Shown piece by piece: positions 1 to 5,284 of a stretch of DNA of 7,916 nt (positions within the stretch are counted from its first letter, which is position 1; each line of letters starts with the position of its first letter). The DNA is from a bacterium (GTDB lineage Bacteria; Patescibacteriota; Minisyncoccia; Minisyncoccales; PEYH01). The position numbers and the translations under genes were made by a program. The notes under the pieces are model-generated. The model saw only the letters and a program-made list of their open reading frames with translations. It was not told the DNA's origin and searched no databases. The DNA is taken from contig JAGHAC010000027.1 of NCBI GenBank assembly GCA_021161645.1, positions 1-7,916 of the forward strand, in the 5' to 3' direction.

Positions 1-3
1 CAA

Positions 4-9
4 AGGAGG
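4..9 (+). promoter_or_regulatory. Strong Shine-Dalgarno of tdk
   Basis: AGGAGG lies four bases before the tdk ATG, inside an AAAGGAGGAAAG context. It fixes the start codon at 14. It is the only strong Shine-Dalgarno in front of any gene in the window; the other genes have A/T-only leaders or almost no leader. The spacing is short compared with the usual 5-9 bases. Confidence 0.8.
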
Positions 10-13
10 AAAG

Positions 14-589
14 ATGGGAAGATTAGAAGTGATAACGGGTTGTATGTTTGCCGGTAAAACCGAGGAATTACTGAGGAGGTTGGAAAGGGCAAAGATTGCC
101 CAAAAGAAAGTTCTGCTCTTTAAGCCGGAAATAGATAATCGCTATTCTACAACCGATGTGGTTACTCATTATGGAAGAAAGTTTCCCTGTTCACTTTTGC
201 CTCTAAAGCTTACCAAGAAATATATACTCTCTCATTTTGGAGAAGAAATTCTAGCCGCAGATGTAGTTGCCTTTGATGAAGCACACTTCTTTAAAGGCAA
301 TTTTGTAAGAATCTGCCAATGGTTGGTAGCAGAAGGTAAAAGAGTAATCGTTGCCGGTCTGGACCTTGATTTTAGAGGGAAACCCTTTGGATATATGCCT
401 CAGTTGTTGGCATTGGCTGATGAAGTAGTAAAACTTCAAGCAGTTTGCGTTGTATGCGGTAAGCCGGCTACTCGTAGTCAGAGAATTATAAACGGCAAGC
501 CGGCTTCTAGAAAAAGTCCTCTAGAGTTAATTGGAGGATTGGAAACTTACGAGCCCCGGTGCGTGAGGTGCTATGTGCCTCCAAGGTAA
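14..589 (+). CDS. tdk: Thymidine kinase (TK1-like, type II)
   Basis: This is a cytoplasmic salvage enzyme that phosphorylates thymidine to dTMP with ATP. At 191 residues it has the normal length for bacterial TK1-like kinases. Visible motifs in order: P-loop GCMFAGKT at residues 9-16; DEAHFF at 88-93, whose Glu89 is the expected catalytic base; GLDLDFRGKPFG at 115-126, the lasso-side conserved block; and two zinc-ribbon pairs, CVVC (145-148) and CVRC (183-186), which would hold the structural Zn. All key residues are intact. The start is set by a strong Shine-Dalgarno. An intrinsic terminator follows the stop codon directly, so this is the end of a transcription unit whose upstream part lies outside the window. 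In a reduced-genome organism this suggests nucleoside salvage, which is inference. Confidence 0.96.
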   Translation: MGRLEVITGCMFAGKTEELLRRLERAKIAQKKVLLFKPEIDNRYSTTDVVTHYGRKFPCSLLPLKLTKKYILSHFGEEILAADVVAFDEAHFFKGNFVRICQWLVAEGKRVIVAGLDLDFRGKPFGYMPQLLALADEVVKLQAVCVVCGKPATRSQRIINGKPASRKSPLELIGGLETYEPRCVRCYVPPR

Positions 590-614
590 GCCCGCCCAGA
601 GCGGGCTTTTTTTT
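590..614 (+). terminator. Intrinsic terminator of tdk
   Basis: A perfect six-base GC stem GCCCGC (590-595) / GCGGGC (601-606) encloses a five-base loop and is followed by eight T residues (607-614). It begins on the base after the tdk stop codon. It separates tdk from thpR. Confidence 0.92.
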
Positions 615-624
615 AATGTCAAAA

Positions 625-630
625 TATGAT
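625..630 (+). promoter_or_regulatory. Possible -10 element for thpR-murC
   Basis: TATGAT lies between the tdk terminator and thpR, in an AT-rich stretch. I see no convincing -35 element 16-18 bases upstream, which would fall inside the terminator stem. A start about seven bases downstream would leave a leader of roughly ten bases before the thpR ATG, which has no Shine-Dalgarno. The nine-mer TATGATAAA here recurs at 2673-2681 near another promoter. This is a weak call from sequence pattern and position only. Confidence 0.35.
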
Positions 631-647
631 AAATTGAAAAAAGTTTT

Positions 648-1262
648 ATGTTGCATAGAGTTTTTTTAGCAATCAATTTACCCGACGAGATTAAAAAACG
701 ACTTTTGAATTATCAAGAAAAATGGCAGGATTTACCTTGTCGTTGGACAAAGCCGGAAAATTTGCATATCACTTTGGTATTTTTGGGTAATTTAGATGAT
801 GATCAGCTAAGCGAAACAATAAAAATATCGCAAGAGGTAGCAAAAAGGCATAATCCATTTTTAATAGAATTGAAAAAAATCTGTTACGGACCGCCCAACA
901 AAAAGCCTCCTAGAATGGTATGGGTAGAGGGAAAGCTAAATCAAAATCTGGCAAACCTTCAAAAAGATCTAGAGGATTCAATTTTTCAACTAGAGTCTTA
1001 TAAGTATAAAACCCGCCTTCCGGCGGGCAGGCCCGCCTGCCGGACGGGCAGGCAAAAAGAAGCAAGGCCATATCGGCCTCATATTACTTTGGCAAGAATA
1101 AAACAATGGGAATTTAGCAGCTTGGAGGATCGTCCGGAAATAAACGAAGATATTAGTTTAAGTTTTGAGGTAGGCTCTTTTGAAGTAATGGAAAGTTTTC
1201 TTAAGAGAAGTGGGGCGGAATATGAAATATTAGAGACAGTTTCTCTCGGAGACAATAATTAA
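648..1262 (+). CDS. thpR: RNA 2',3'-cyclic phosphodiesterase (2H family)
   Basis: A LigT/ThpR-type 2H phosphoesterase, a family that opens 2',3'-cyclic phosphates on RNA ends. The two signature tetrapeptides are both HITL, at residues 40-43 and 145-148. The N-terminal RVFLAINLP and the FLGNL that follows the first motif are typical. At 204 residues it is slightly longer than the usual 180-190. The excess is explained by residues 123-136, encoded by a GC-rich palindromic repeat (1012-1053) just before the second catalytic motif. The rest of the gene is AT-rich, so the insert stands out in composition. No Shine-Dalgarno precedes the ATG. The stop codon abuts the murC ATG with no spacer, which implies co-transcription and probably translational coupling. 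The exact cellular substrate is unknown. Confidence 0.92.
   Translation: MLHRVFLAINLPDEIKKRLLNYQEKWQDLPCRWTKPENLHITLVFLGNLDDDQLSETIKISQEVAKRHNPFLIELKKICYGPPNKKPPRMVWVEGKLNQNLANLQKDLEDSIFQLESYKYKTRLPAGRPACRTGRQKEARPYRPHITLARIKQWEFSSLEDRPEINEDISLSFEVGSFEVMESFLKRSGAEYEILETVSLGDNN
1012..1053 (+). repeat. GC-rich palindromic repeat inserted in frame in thpR
   Basis: This 42-base block is almost purely G+C inside an AT-rich gene. It has alternating inverted arms: CCCGCC/GGCGGG (1012-1017 and 1022-1027), then GGCAGGC (1026-1032), GCCTGCC (1035-1041) and GGCAGGC (1047-1053), so several alternative hairpins can form. Its length is exactly 14 codons and it adds RLPAGRPACRTGRQ to the protein. It contains no stop triplet in any of the six frames. 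A related but diverged GC-rich hairpin lies at 5285-5340. I recall similar elements scattered in Parcubacteria genomes; that is memory, not a search. Confidence 0.85.
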
Positions 1263-2666
1263 ATGAGAAACAAGAAAACAAAAATTCATTTTATAGGTAT
1301 AGGAGGAATCGGGGTATCAGCTTTGGCTCAGTATTATTTATCTCAGGGAGCAGAAGTTTCCGGTACAGATTTGGTTTCTTCGGAAATTACAAAGATGCTG
1401 GAGAGAAAGGGAGCGAAAATCTTCATTAACTCAAAAGGCAAATCTCAAAAGTCAAAACCACAGCTTAAAACTCAAAATCTTATTAAAAATTCAGACCTTA
1501 CGATTTATTCCAAAGCGGTACCTCACAGTCATCCAGAGCTTAAATTAGCAAGAAAGTTAAAAAAGAAATGTTTAAGCTATCCGGAGGCGCTGGGAGAACT
1601 TACCAAACAATATTTTACAATTGCTGTATGTGGAACTCATGGTAAAAGTACAACAACAGCAATGATCGCCTTGATTTTGATGAAGGCAGGGCTAAATCCA
1701 ACTGTAATTTTAGGCACAAAACTAAAAGAATTTGAAAATTCTAATTTTAGAATGGGCGGTAAGCCAAAACTACTCACTACTCACTACCTACTACCTACGG
1801 ATAAGGTTTTAATTATTGAGGCAGATGAGCATTTTGGCTCCTTTTTAAATTATTGGCCAAGAATTATTGTTTTGACTAATATTGAAAAAGATCATCTTGA
1901 CTATTATAGAAACCTTAAAAATCTTTTAAGAGCGTTTGAGCAGTTTATTGGCCATTTGAAAAAAGACGGTTGGTTGATCTTCAATCAAGACGATAAAGGA
2001 ATCTCAAAACTCAAAATTCAAAAGTCAAAACTACAACTCAAAACTCAAAGCTTTAGTTTAAAACAAAAAGAGGCAAAACAATTAAAAAATATTCTCAAGG
2101 TTCCGGGGAAGCACAATCTCTATAACGCTTTGGCAAGTTATACTTGTGCTAAAACCTTGGGGGTTTCGGAAAAAATTATTTTAGAAGCCCTTTCAGAATA
2201 TAAGGGAGCTTGGAGACGGCTTGAAGAGAGAGAAATCAATCTAAACAACAGAAAAACTTTGCTTATATCAGATTATGGTCATCATCCTACAGAAATTCGG
2301 GCGACAATAGAGGCAATTCGGGAAAAGTATCCTAACAGAAAAATTTGGCTTGTTTTTCAACCACACCAATATCAGAGAACTTTTTATTTATGGAAAGATT
2401 TTATTAAAACTCTTCGTGAGATTAAGGTAGAAAAAATAATTCTTCTTCCAATTTATGAAGTTGCAGGGAGAGAAAAGAAATTATCTCAAAGAAAAATCTC
2501 ATCAAATGTTTTGGTCCAAAAGATTAATGAACGATCAAAAAAGGCTATCTTTGCTAAAGATTTTTGGGAAGCAAAAGATTATATAACTAAGAATTTTGAA
2601 GGAGAAATACTTGTGATTATGGGAGCTGGGGATGTTTATGATTTGAGCGTTTCTTTATCCACTTGA
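1263..2666 (+). CDS. murC: UDP-N-acetylmuramate--L-alanine ligase
   Basis: The cytoplasmic ATP-dependent ligase that adds L-Ala to UDP-MurNAc, the first amino-acid step of peptidoglycan synthesis. Domains in order: N-terminal Rossmann domain with IGIGGIG (11-17); central ATPase domain with P-loop GTHGKSTTT (124-132), EADE (186-189) and TNIEKDHLDYY (205-215); hinge PGKHNLYNA (281-289); C-terminal domain with DYGHHPTE (337-344), FQPHQYQRT (365-373) and a final MGAGDVYDL. The HHPTE context and length (467 residues) favour MurC over Mpl. Three segments are repeat-derived: residues around 58-72, 169-179 and 248-263. All lie between conserved blocks and leave catalytic motifs intact. The part of the central domain between NQDD (241-244) and GKHN (282-285) is short for the family. 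The gene starts immediately after the thpR stop without a Shine-Dalgarno. It is the only gene here that ends in TGA. Confidence 0.95.
   Translation: MRNKKTKIHFIGIGGIGVSALAQYYLSQGAEVSGTDLVSSEITKMLERKGAKIFINSKGKSQKSKPQLKTQNLIKNSDLTIYSKAVPHSHPELKLARKLKKKCLSYPEALGELTKQYFTIAVCGTHGKSTTTAMIALILMKAGLNPTVILGTKLKEFENSNFRMGGKPKLLTTHYLLPTDKVLIIEADEHFGSFLNYWPRIIVLTNIEKDHLDYYRNLKNLLRAFEQFIGHLKKDGWLIFNQDDKGISKLKIQKSKLQLKTQSFSLKQKEAKQLKNILKVPGKHNLYNALASYTCAKTLGVSEKIILEALSEYKGAWRRLEEREINLNNRKTLLISDYGHHPTEIRATIEAIREKYPNRKIWLVFQPHQYQRTFYLWKDFIKTLREIKVEKIILLPIYEVAGREKKLSQRKISSNVLVQKINERSKKAIFAKDFWEAKDYITKNFEGEILVIMGAGDVYDLSVSLST
1432..1479 (+). repeat. 7-bp tandem repeat array, copy 1, in murC
   Basis: Seven degenerate units of a CAAAACT-like heptamer: CAAAAGG, CAAATCT, CAAAAGT, CAAAACC, ACAGCT, TAAAACT, CAAAATC. 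The fifth unit is one base short, so the array is 48 bases, or 16 codons. It encodes a Lys/Gln/Ser-rich stretch containing QKSKPQLKTQ, between the first domain's GAKIF strand and the SDLTIYSKAVP strand. About 38 of 48 bases match copy 2 at 2005-2052. Confidence 0.8.
1769..1798 (+). repeat. 7-bp tandem repeat array of CTACTCA/CTACCTA type in murC
   Basis: Two exact CTACTCA units (1770-1783) are followed by two exact CTACCTA units (1784-1797), with one extra base in keeping with the pattern at each end. It encodes LLTTHYLLPT at residues 170-179, just before the conserved VLIIEADE strand. It is a different sequence family from the CAAAACT arrays but has the same 7-bp period. Confidence 0.85.
2005..2052 (+). 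repeat. 7-bp tandem repeat array, copy 2, in murC
   Basis: Units CAAAACT, CAAAATT, CAAAAGT, CAAAACT, ACAACT, CAAAACT, CAAAGCT. As in copy 1 the fifth unit is six bases, giving 48 bases in total. It is read in the same frame as copy 1 and yields QKSKLQLKTQ against QKSKPQLKTQ. A 31-base core (2019-2049 against 1446-1476) differs at only three positions. It sits in the shortened part of the central domain before the PGKHN hinge. Confidence 0.85.
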
Positions 2667-2696
2667 CCTTTTTATGATAAAGGTTTATCATATAAT
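2663..2696 (+). promoter_or_regulatory. Promoter upstream of the 40-residue ORF
   Basis: TTGACC (2663-2668) and TATCAT (2686-2691) are separated by 17 bases. TATAAT (2691-2696) overlaps the downstream end and may be an alternative -10. The -35 element overlaps the murC stop codon. Transcription from here would give a leader of about 50 bases before the ATG at 2750 and end at the terminator at 2898-2929. The spacer and -10 lie inside a perfect dyad. Confidence 0.7.
2673..2692. promoter_or_regulatory. Perfect 9-bp dyad overlapping the promoter
   Basis: TATGATAAA (2673-2681), two bases GG, then TTTATCATA (2684-2692) form a perfect inverted repeat covering the spacer and the -10 hexamer. The size and position suit an operator for a dimeric regulator. 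It has no T-tract and is AT-rich, so a terminator role for murC is unlikely. No regulator gene is adjacent, so its function is inference. Confidence 0.5.
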
Positions 2697-2749
2697 AAGA
2701 TAAAAATTAAAGGTCGTAAAAGAGAGTACTATTAAAAATCTATAAAAAA

Positions 2750-2872
2750 ATGTCTACAGGTTTAATTATTTTAATAATCGTCATTGTTTTGGCTCTGTTG
2801 GTAGGTTTGTGGTATTTTTATAAAGGAAAGAAGAAATCTTCAGGTCCTTCTTCAACAGGAGAAGCGCAGTAA
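2750..2872 (+). CDS. 40-residue single-span membrane micro-protein
   Basis: A short reading frame, ATG to TAA, that I do not recognise. Residues 4-24 form one strongly hydrophobic helix (from GLIILIIVIV to LWYFY). A basic patch KGKKK (25-29) follows, then a short Ser/Gly/Pro-rich polar tail. The positive-inside rule predicts the N-terminus outside and the tail in the cytoplasm. It has its own promoter with a dyad and its own intrinsic terminator, so it looks like a monocistronic unit. There is no Shine-Dalgarno; the leader just before the ATG is A/T-only. The framing by promoter and terminator, and the organised membrane/charge pattern, argue that it is translated. The function is unknown. 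Confidence 0.6.
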   Translation: MSTGLIILIIVIVLALLVGLWYFYKGKKKSSGPSSTGEAQ

Positions 2873-2897
2873 TCCTAAGCAGGAGAAAGATAGTAAG

Positions 2898-2929
2898 AAG
2901 CCTCGTCGATTATTCCGACGGGGCTTTTT
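2898..2929 (+). terminator. Intrinsic terminator after the 40-residue ORF
   Basis: The stem AAGCCTCGTCG (2898-2908) pairs with CGACGGGGCTT (2916-2926), with one G-T pair and a seven-base loop. Its 3' side runs into a five-T run (2925-2929) that supplies the two outer A-T pairs. It lies 25 bases after the stop codon and separates the first micro-protein from the second transcription unit. Confidence 0.9.
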
Positions 2930-2942
2930 CCAACCAAAAACC

Positions 2943-2970
2943 TTGATTTTCTTTTAAAAATTGATACAAT
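2943..2970 (+). promoter_or_regulatory. Extended -10 promoter for the micro-protein/rplY/transglycosylase unit
   Basis: TTGATT (2943-2948), a 16-base spacer, then TACAAT (2965-2970) preceded by TGA in the extended -10 position. A start about seven bases downstream falls at roughly 2977, while the next ATG is at 2979. The first message codon would therefore be almost at the 5' end, so the transcript is predicted to be leaderless or nearly so. Confidence 0.75.
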
Positions 2971-2978
2971 ATCTGTAT

Positions 2979-3116
2979 ATGACAGGACTTTCTTTTATTG
3001 ATAAACTAACTATAGCAATTGTAGCTGTGGTATTAATACTTCTTTTAGTTGGTCTTATTTCTGGAAACTCCGACGTGAATCTTAATATTATTGGCTCTAG
3101 GGCAGGCCTCAATTAA
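2979..3116 (+). CDS. 45-residue single-span membrane micro-protein
   Basis: A short frame, ATG to TAA, that I do not recognise. The N-terminus MTGLSFIDK is followed by one long hydrophobic helix (residues 10-28, from LTIAIVAVV to LVGLI). A polar tail, SGNSDVNLNIIGSRAGLN, completes it. The ATG lies at the predicted transcription start of an extended -10 promoter, which suits leaderless translation. The stop is eight bases before rplY, so it is the first gene of a rplY-transglycosylase unit. It could be a real membrane peptide or a translated leader that couples rplY translation. The function is unknown and it resembles the 40-residue ORF only in architecture. Confidence 0.6.
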   Translation: MTGLSFIDKLTIAIVAVVLILLLVGLISGNSDVNLNIIGSRAGLN

Positions 3117-3124
3117 AAAATTTT

Positions 3125-3802
3125 ATGAAGAAAGAAATTAAACTTACAGCTTACATAAGAGGAAAAGAACAAGCAAATCAAATAAGAAGGCAGGGATTGA
3201 TTCCCGCAGTTTTATATGGTCCCAAAATAGAAAATAGAAATCTTAAGATTAATCAAAAAGAATTTAGGAAAGTTTTTAAAGAAGCAGGTGAGAGTTCTTT
3301 AATAGAGCTTAAAGTAGAAGGAGAAAAAGAAAACTTTTTAGTCCTTATTCATGATTTTCAACGAGATCCCATAAGCGGTGATTTTATTCATATAGATTTT
3401 TATCAGCCCGATCTTGAAAAAGAAGTTGAGGCGTGGGTACCAATAGTTACCGTAGGAGAAGCACCAGCGGTAAAGCAATTAGGGGGCACTTTGGTGAAAA
3501 ATATTACAGAGGTATTAGTGAGAGCTCTTCCCTTAAAACTTCCTCACGAAATTAAAGTTGATATTTCCTCTCTTAAAACTTTTGACGATGAAATTCTTAC
3601 AAAAGATCTTAAAGTGGGAGAGGAAGTAAAAATAATGAAGGATCCAGATGATGTAATTATTTCGGTATCACCGCCAGAAAAAGTAGAGGAAGAATTAACA
3701 AAGCCAGAAGAAGAAACAGTAGAGCCAGAGGTGATAGGAGAAAAGAAAAAAGAAGAATCTTCCCAAGAAGAATCTTCTTCAGAATCAGAGAAAGAAAAAT
3801 AA
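3125..3802 (+). CDS. rplY: 50S ribosomal protein L25 (TL5/Ctc type)
   Basis: The 5S-rRNA-binding protein of the large subunit, in the long two-domain form. The N-terminal domain (about 1-92) has RRQGLIPAVLYG (21-32) and HDFQRDPISGDFIHIDF (76-92), both typical of the 5S-binding barrel. The C-terminal TL5 domain (about 96-182) includes VPIVTVGEAP and DISSLK. A low-complexity acidic Glu/Ser/Lys tail (184-225) follows; its DNA holds a 15-base tandem duplication. There is no Shine-Dalgarno: TTTT precedes the ATG. It lies eight bases after the 45-residue ORF and two bases before the transglycosylase, so all three are probably one transcript. Length is normal for Ctc-type L25. Identification is confident; the tail's role is unknown. 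Confidence 0.93.
   Translation: MKKEIKLTAYIRGKEQANQIRRQGLIPAVLYGPKIENRNLKINQKEFRKVFKEAGESSLIELKVEGEKENFLVLIHDFQRDPISGDFIHIDFYQPDLEKEVEAWVPIVTVGEAPAVKQLGGTLVKNITEVLVRALPLKLPHEIKVDISSLKTFDDEILTKDLKVGEEVKIMKDPDDVIISVSPPEKVEEELTKPEEETVEPEVIGEKKKEESSQEESSSESEKEK
3750..3779 (+). repeat. 15-bp tandem duplication in the L25 acidic tail
   Basis: 3750-3764 and 3765-3779 match at 13 of 15 bases (AAGAAGAATCTTC in both). The period is five codons, giving EESSQ then EESSS. This suggests the variable tail grows by in-frame slippage. Confidence 0.7.
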
Positions 3803-3804
3803 AA

Positions 3805-5238
3805 ATGAAGCACAAACCCTCCAAAATTAATTATTTATTACTTGCAGGGACCCTTTTTTGGATTATTTCTTTAGGGTCTTTTTTTATTGTAAGGGGAGAA
3901 GATTTAAGTGTTACCTGTAATTTATCCAATGTGGATAAGAGTTGTGCGGCACTCGGTCCTGATAAATGTCAGGATCTTCTAAAAAAATGTCTTAATTACT
4001 ACGAAGAACAGAGCAATCTTTATGAAAATAAGCTTAAGGAAAATCAATCAAAGAGAAAATCGTTACAAAGTACTATTTATTATCTAGAAAATAAAATTAA
4101 GAAGTTGAGAAACGAGATTTATCAAAACAACCTAATGATAAAAGATTTAAATTATCAAATAGGTGATACAGAAAGCTCGGTTAAAGAGAATGAAAAGAAA
4201 ATTGAAGAGACGAAGGAAAAGATGGCAGAAATTTTACGCCTTCTTTATGAATACGATCGAAAATCATTAGCAGAAATTTTATTAGAAGAGGAAAGTCTCT
4301 CTAGTTTTTTTGATGAACTCGCAGCCTTAGAAGCGCTAAACTATCAGAATCAACAACTTTTGGAAAATATAAAGAACCTTAAAGCAGTTCTCGAAGAGCA
4401 AAAAGAGAATCTAGCAAGAGAGAAAGAGTCTTTAGAAAAAGCGGTGGTTGCCAGTAAGATCAGGCAACAGGAAACCGAAAGCTTAATAAAAGAACAGGAA
4501 TTACTGTTAAAAAAGACAAAAGGCCAAGAGAATCTTTATCAGGAATATCTCAAAGAATTTCAAAAGAAAGCAGAAGAAATTAGAAAAAGGATTTTTGAAC
4601 TTGCTCAAGTGCCGGAGACAGAAGCTCCAAGCTATGAAGAGGCATATAAAATTGCAAAAAGTGTGGGCGATTTAACAGGAATAAGACCCGCTCTTATTCT
4701 AGGCTTGCTGGAAGTGGAATCGGCTATTGGTAAAAATGTAGGGCAATGTAACTGTGTTGGCCATCCTTCTTGTCGTCATCCTGACATCCATTGGAAAGAA
4801 ATAATGCCTAAAAGCCAGTGGGATTCCTTTATAAAAATTACCAGCGAATTAGGATTAGACCCAAATTCTACCCCTGTTTCTTGTGCTGTAAATGGAGGAA
4901 AAGTGCAGTGGGGTGGAGCAATGGGACCAGCTCAGTTTATGCCAAATACCTGGCTCAGTCTAGGCTATAAAGAAAGGATAGAACAGTTGACAGGTATTAA
5001 GCCGGCAAATCCTTGGAGAATTAAAGACGCTTTTTTGGCAGCCGCACTTTATCTTGCTGACTGGGGAGCAAATTCTCAGCGATTACACGATGAGATCGGG
5101 GCAGTCACTGCTTATTTATGTGGAACAAGCAGAATGACATATACTTGCAAGAGAGCAGGGGGAGAGGGTTATAGATATACAGTTATGCAGAAAGCAAATC
5201 AATGGCAAAAATGGATAGACGAAGGAGTATTTAGATAA
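3805..5238 (+). CDS. Coiled-coil lytic murein transglycosylase (MltB-like), secreted or membrane-anchored
   Basis: Probably cleaves glycan strands of peptidoglycan outside the cytoplasmic membrane. A basic N-terminus and one hydrophobic segment (11-29) act as signal or anchor; no clear AxA cleavage site is seen. Residues about 65-265 are a long Glu/Lys/Leu-rich coiled coil like the regulatory region of CwlO/PcsB-type hydrolases. Residues about 277-477 form the catalytic domain. LLEVESAIG (301-309) carries the likely catalytic Glu305, and GAMGPAQFMPNTW (371-383) is the MltB/SLT signature. FLAAALYLADWG (410-421) is also typical. Ten cysteines (38, 47, 55, 62, 315, 317, 323, 360, 439, 448) suggest disulfides. 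The gene begins two bases after rplY without a Shine-Dalgarno. It is the last gene of its unit and meets prfA head-on. By inference the coiled coil could be gated by a partner such as FtsEX, but none is in the window. Confidence 0.9.
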   Translation: MKHKPSKINYLLLAGTLFWIISLGSFFIVRGEDLSVTCNLSNVDKSCAALGPDKCQDLLKKCLNYYEEQSNLYENKLKENQSKRKSLQSTIYYLENKIKKLRNEIYQNNLMIKDLNYQIGDTESSVKENEKKIEETKEKMAEILRLLYEYDRKSLAEILLEEESLSSFFDELAALEALNYQNQQLLENIKNLKAVLEEQKENLAREKESLEKAVVASKIRQQETESLIKEQELLLKKTKGQENLYQEYLKEFQKKAEEIRKRIFELAQVPETEAPSYEEAYKIAKSVGDLTGIRPALILGLLEVESAIGKNVGQCNCVGHPSCRHPDIHWKEIMPKSQWDSFIKITSELGLDPNSTPVSCAVNGGKVQWGGAMGPAQFMPNTWLSLGYKERIEQLTGIKPANPWRIKDAFLAAALYLADWGANSQRLHDEIGAVTAYLCGTSRMTYTCKRAGGEGYRYTVMQKANQWQKWIDEGVFR

Positions 5239-5271
5239 AAATTCAAAATTCAAAGTTCAAAATTAAAAATT
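5237..5271 (+). repeat. Intergenic 7-bp repeat array
   Basis: Five consecutive heptamers, AAAAATT, CAAAATT, CAAAGTT, CAAAATT, AAAAATT. They start inside the stop codon of the transglycosylase. They belong to the same CAAAANT family as the arrays inside murC, here in non-coding DNA. A 14-base piece (AAAAATTCAAAATT) recurs at 7539-7552. Confidence 0.75.
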
Positions 5272-5284
5272 CCTCCATCGTCTA

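Noticed and set aside
251..439. Minus-strand frame of 62 codons in tdk
   Set aside because: Antisense shadow of the thymidine kinase core; no start context or domain.
456..510. Duplicated segments encoding GKPATR and GKPASR in tdk, each with AGCCGGCT
   Set aside because: Both positions match the usual thymidine kinase pattern around the zinc pair, so family constraint explains them better than a repeat.
1432..2052. CRISPR-like array
   Set aside because: The units are seven bases with no unique spacers, and they are read through as part of MurC.
2664..2666. TGA at the end of murC read as Gly (alternative code)
   Set aside because: The protein ends where MurC proteins normally end, just after the MGAGDVYDL block, and read-through would enter promoter sequence.
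3544..3813. Minus-strand Ser-rich frame of 89 codons
   Set aside because: It is the antisense shadow of the Glu/Ser-rich tail of L25 and has no recognisable domain or start signal.
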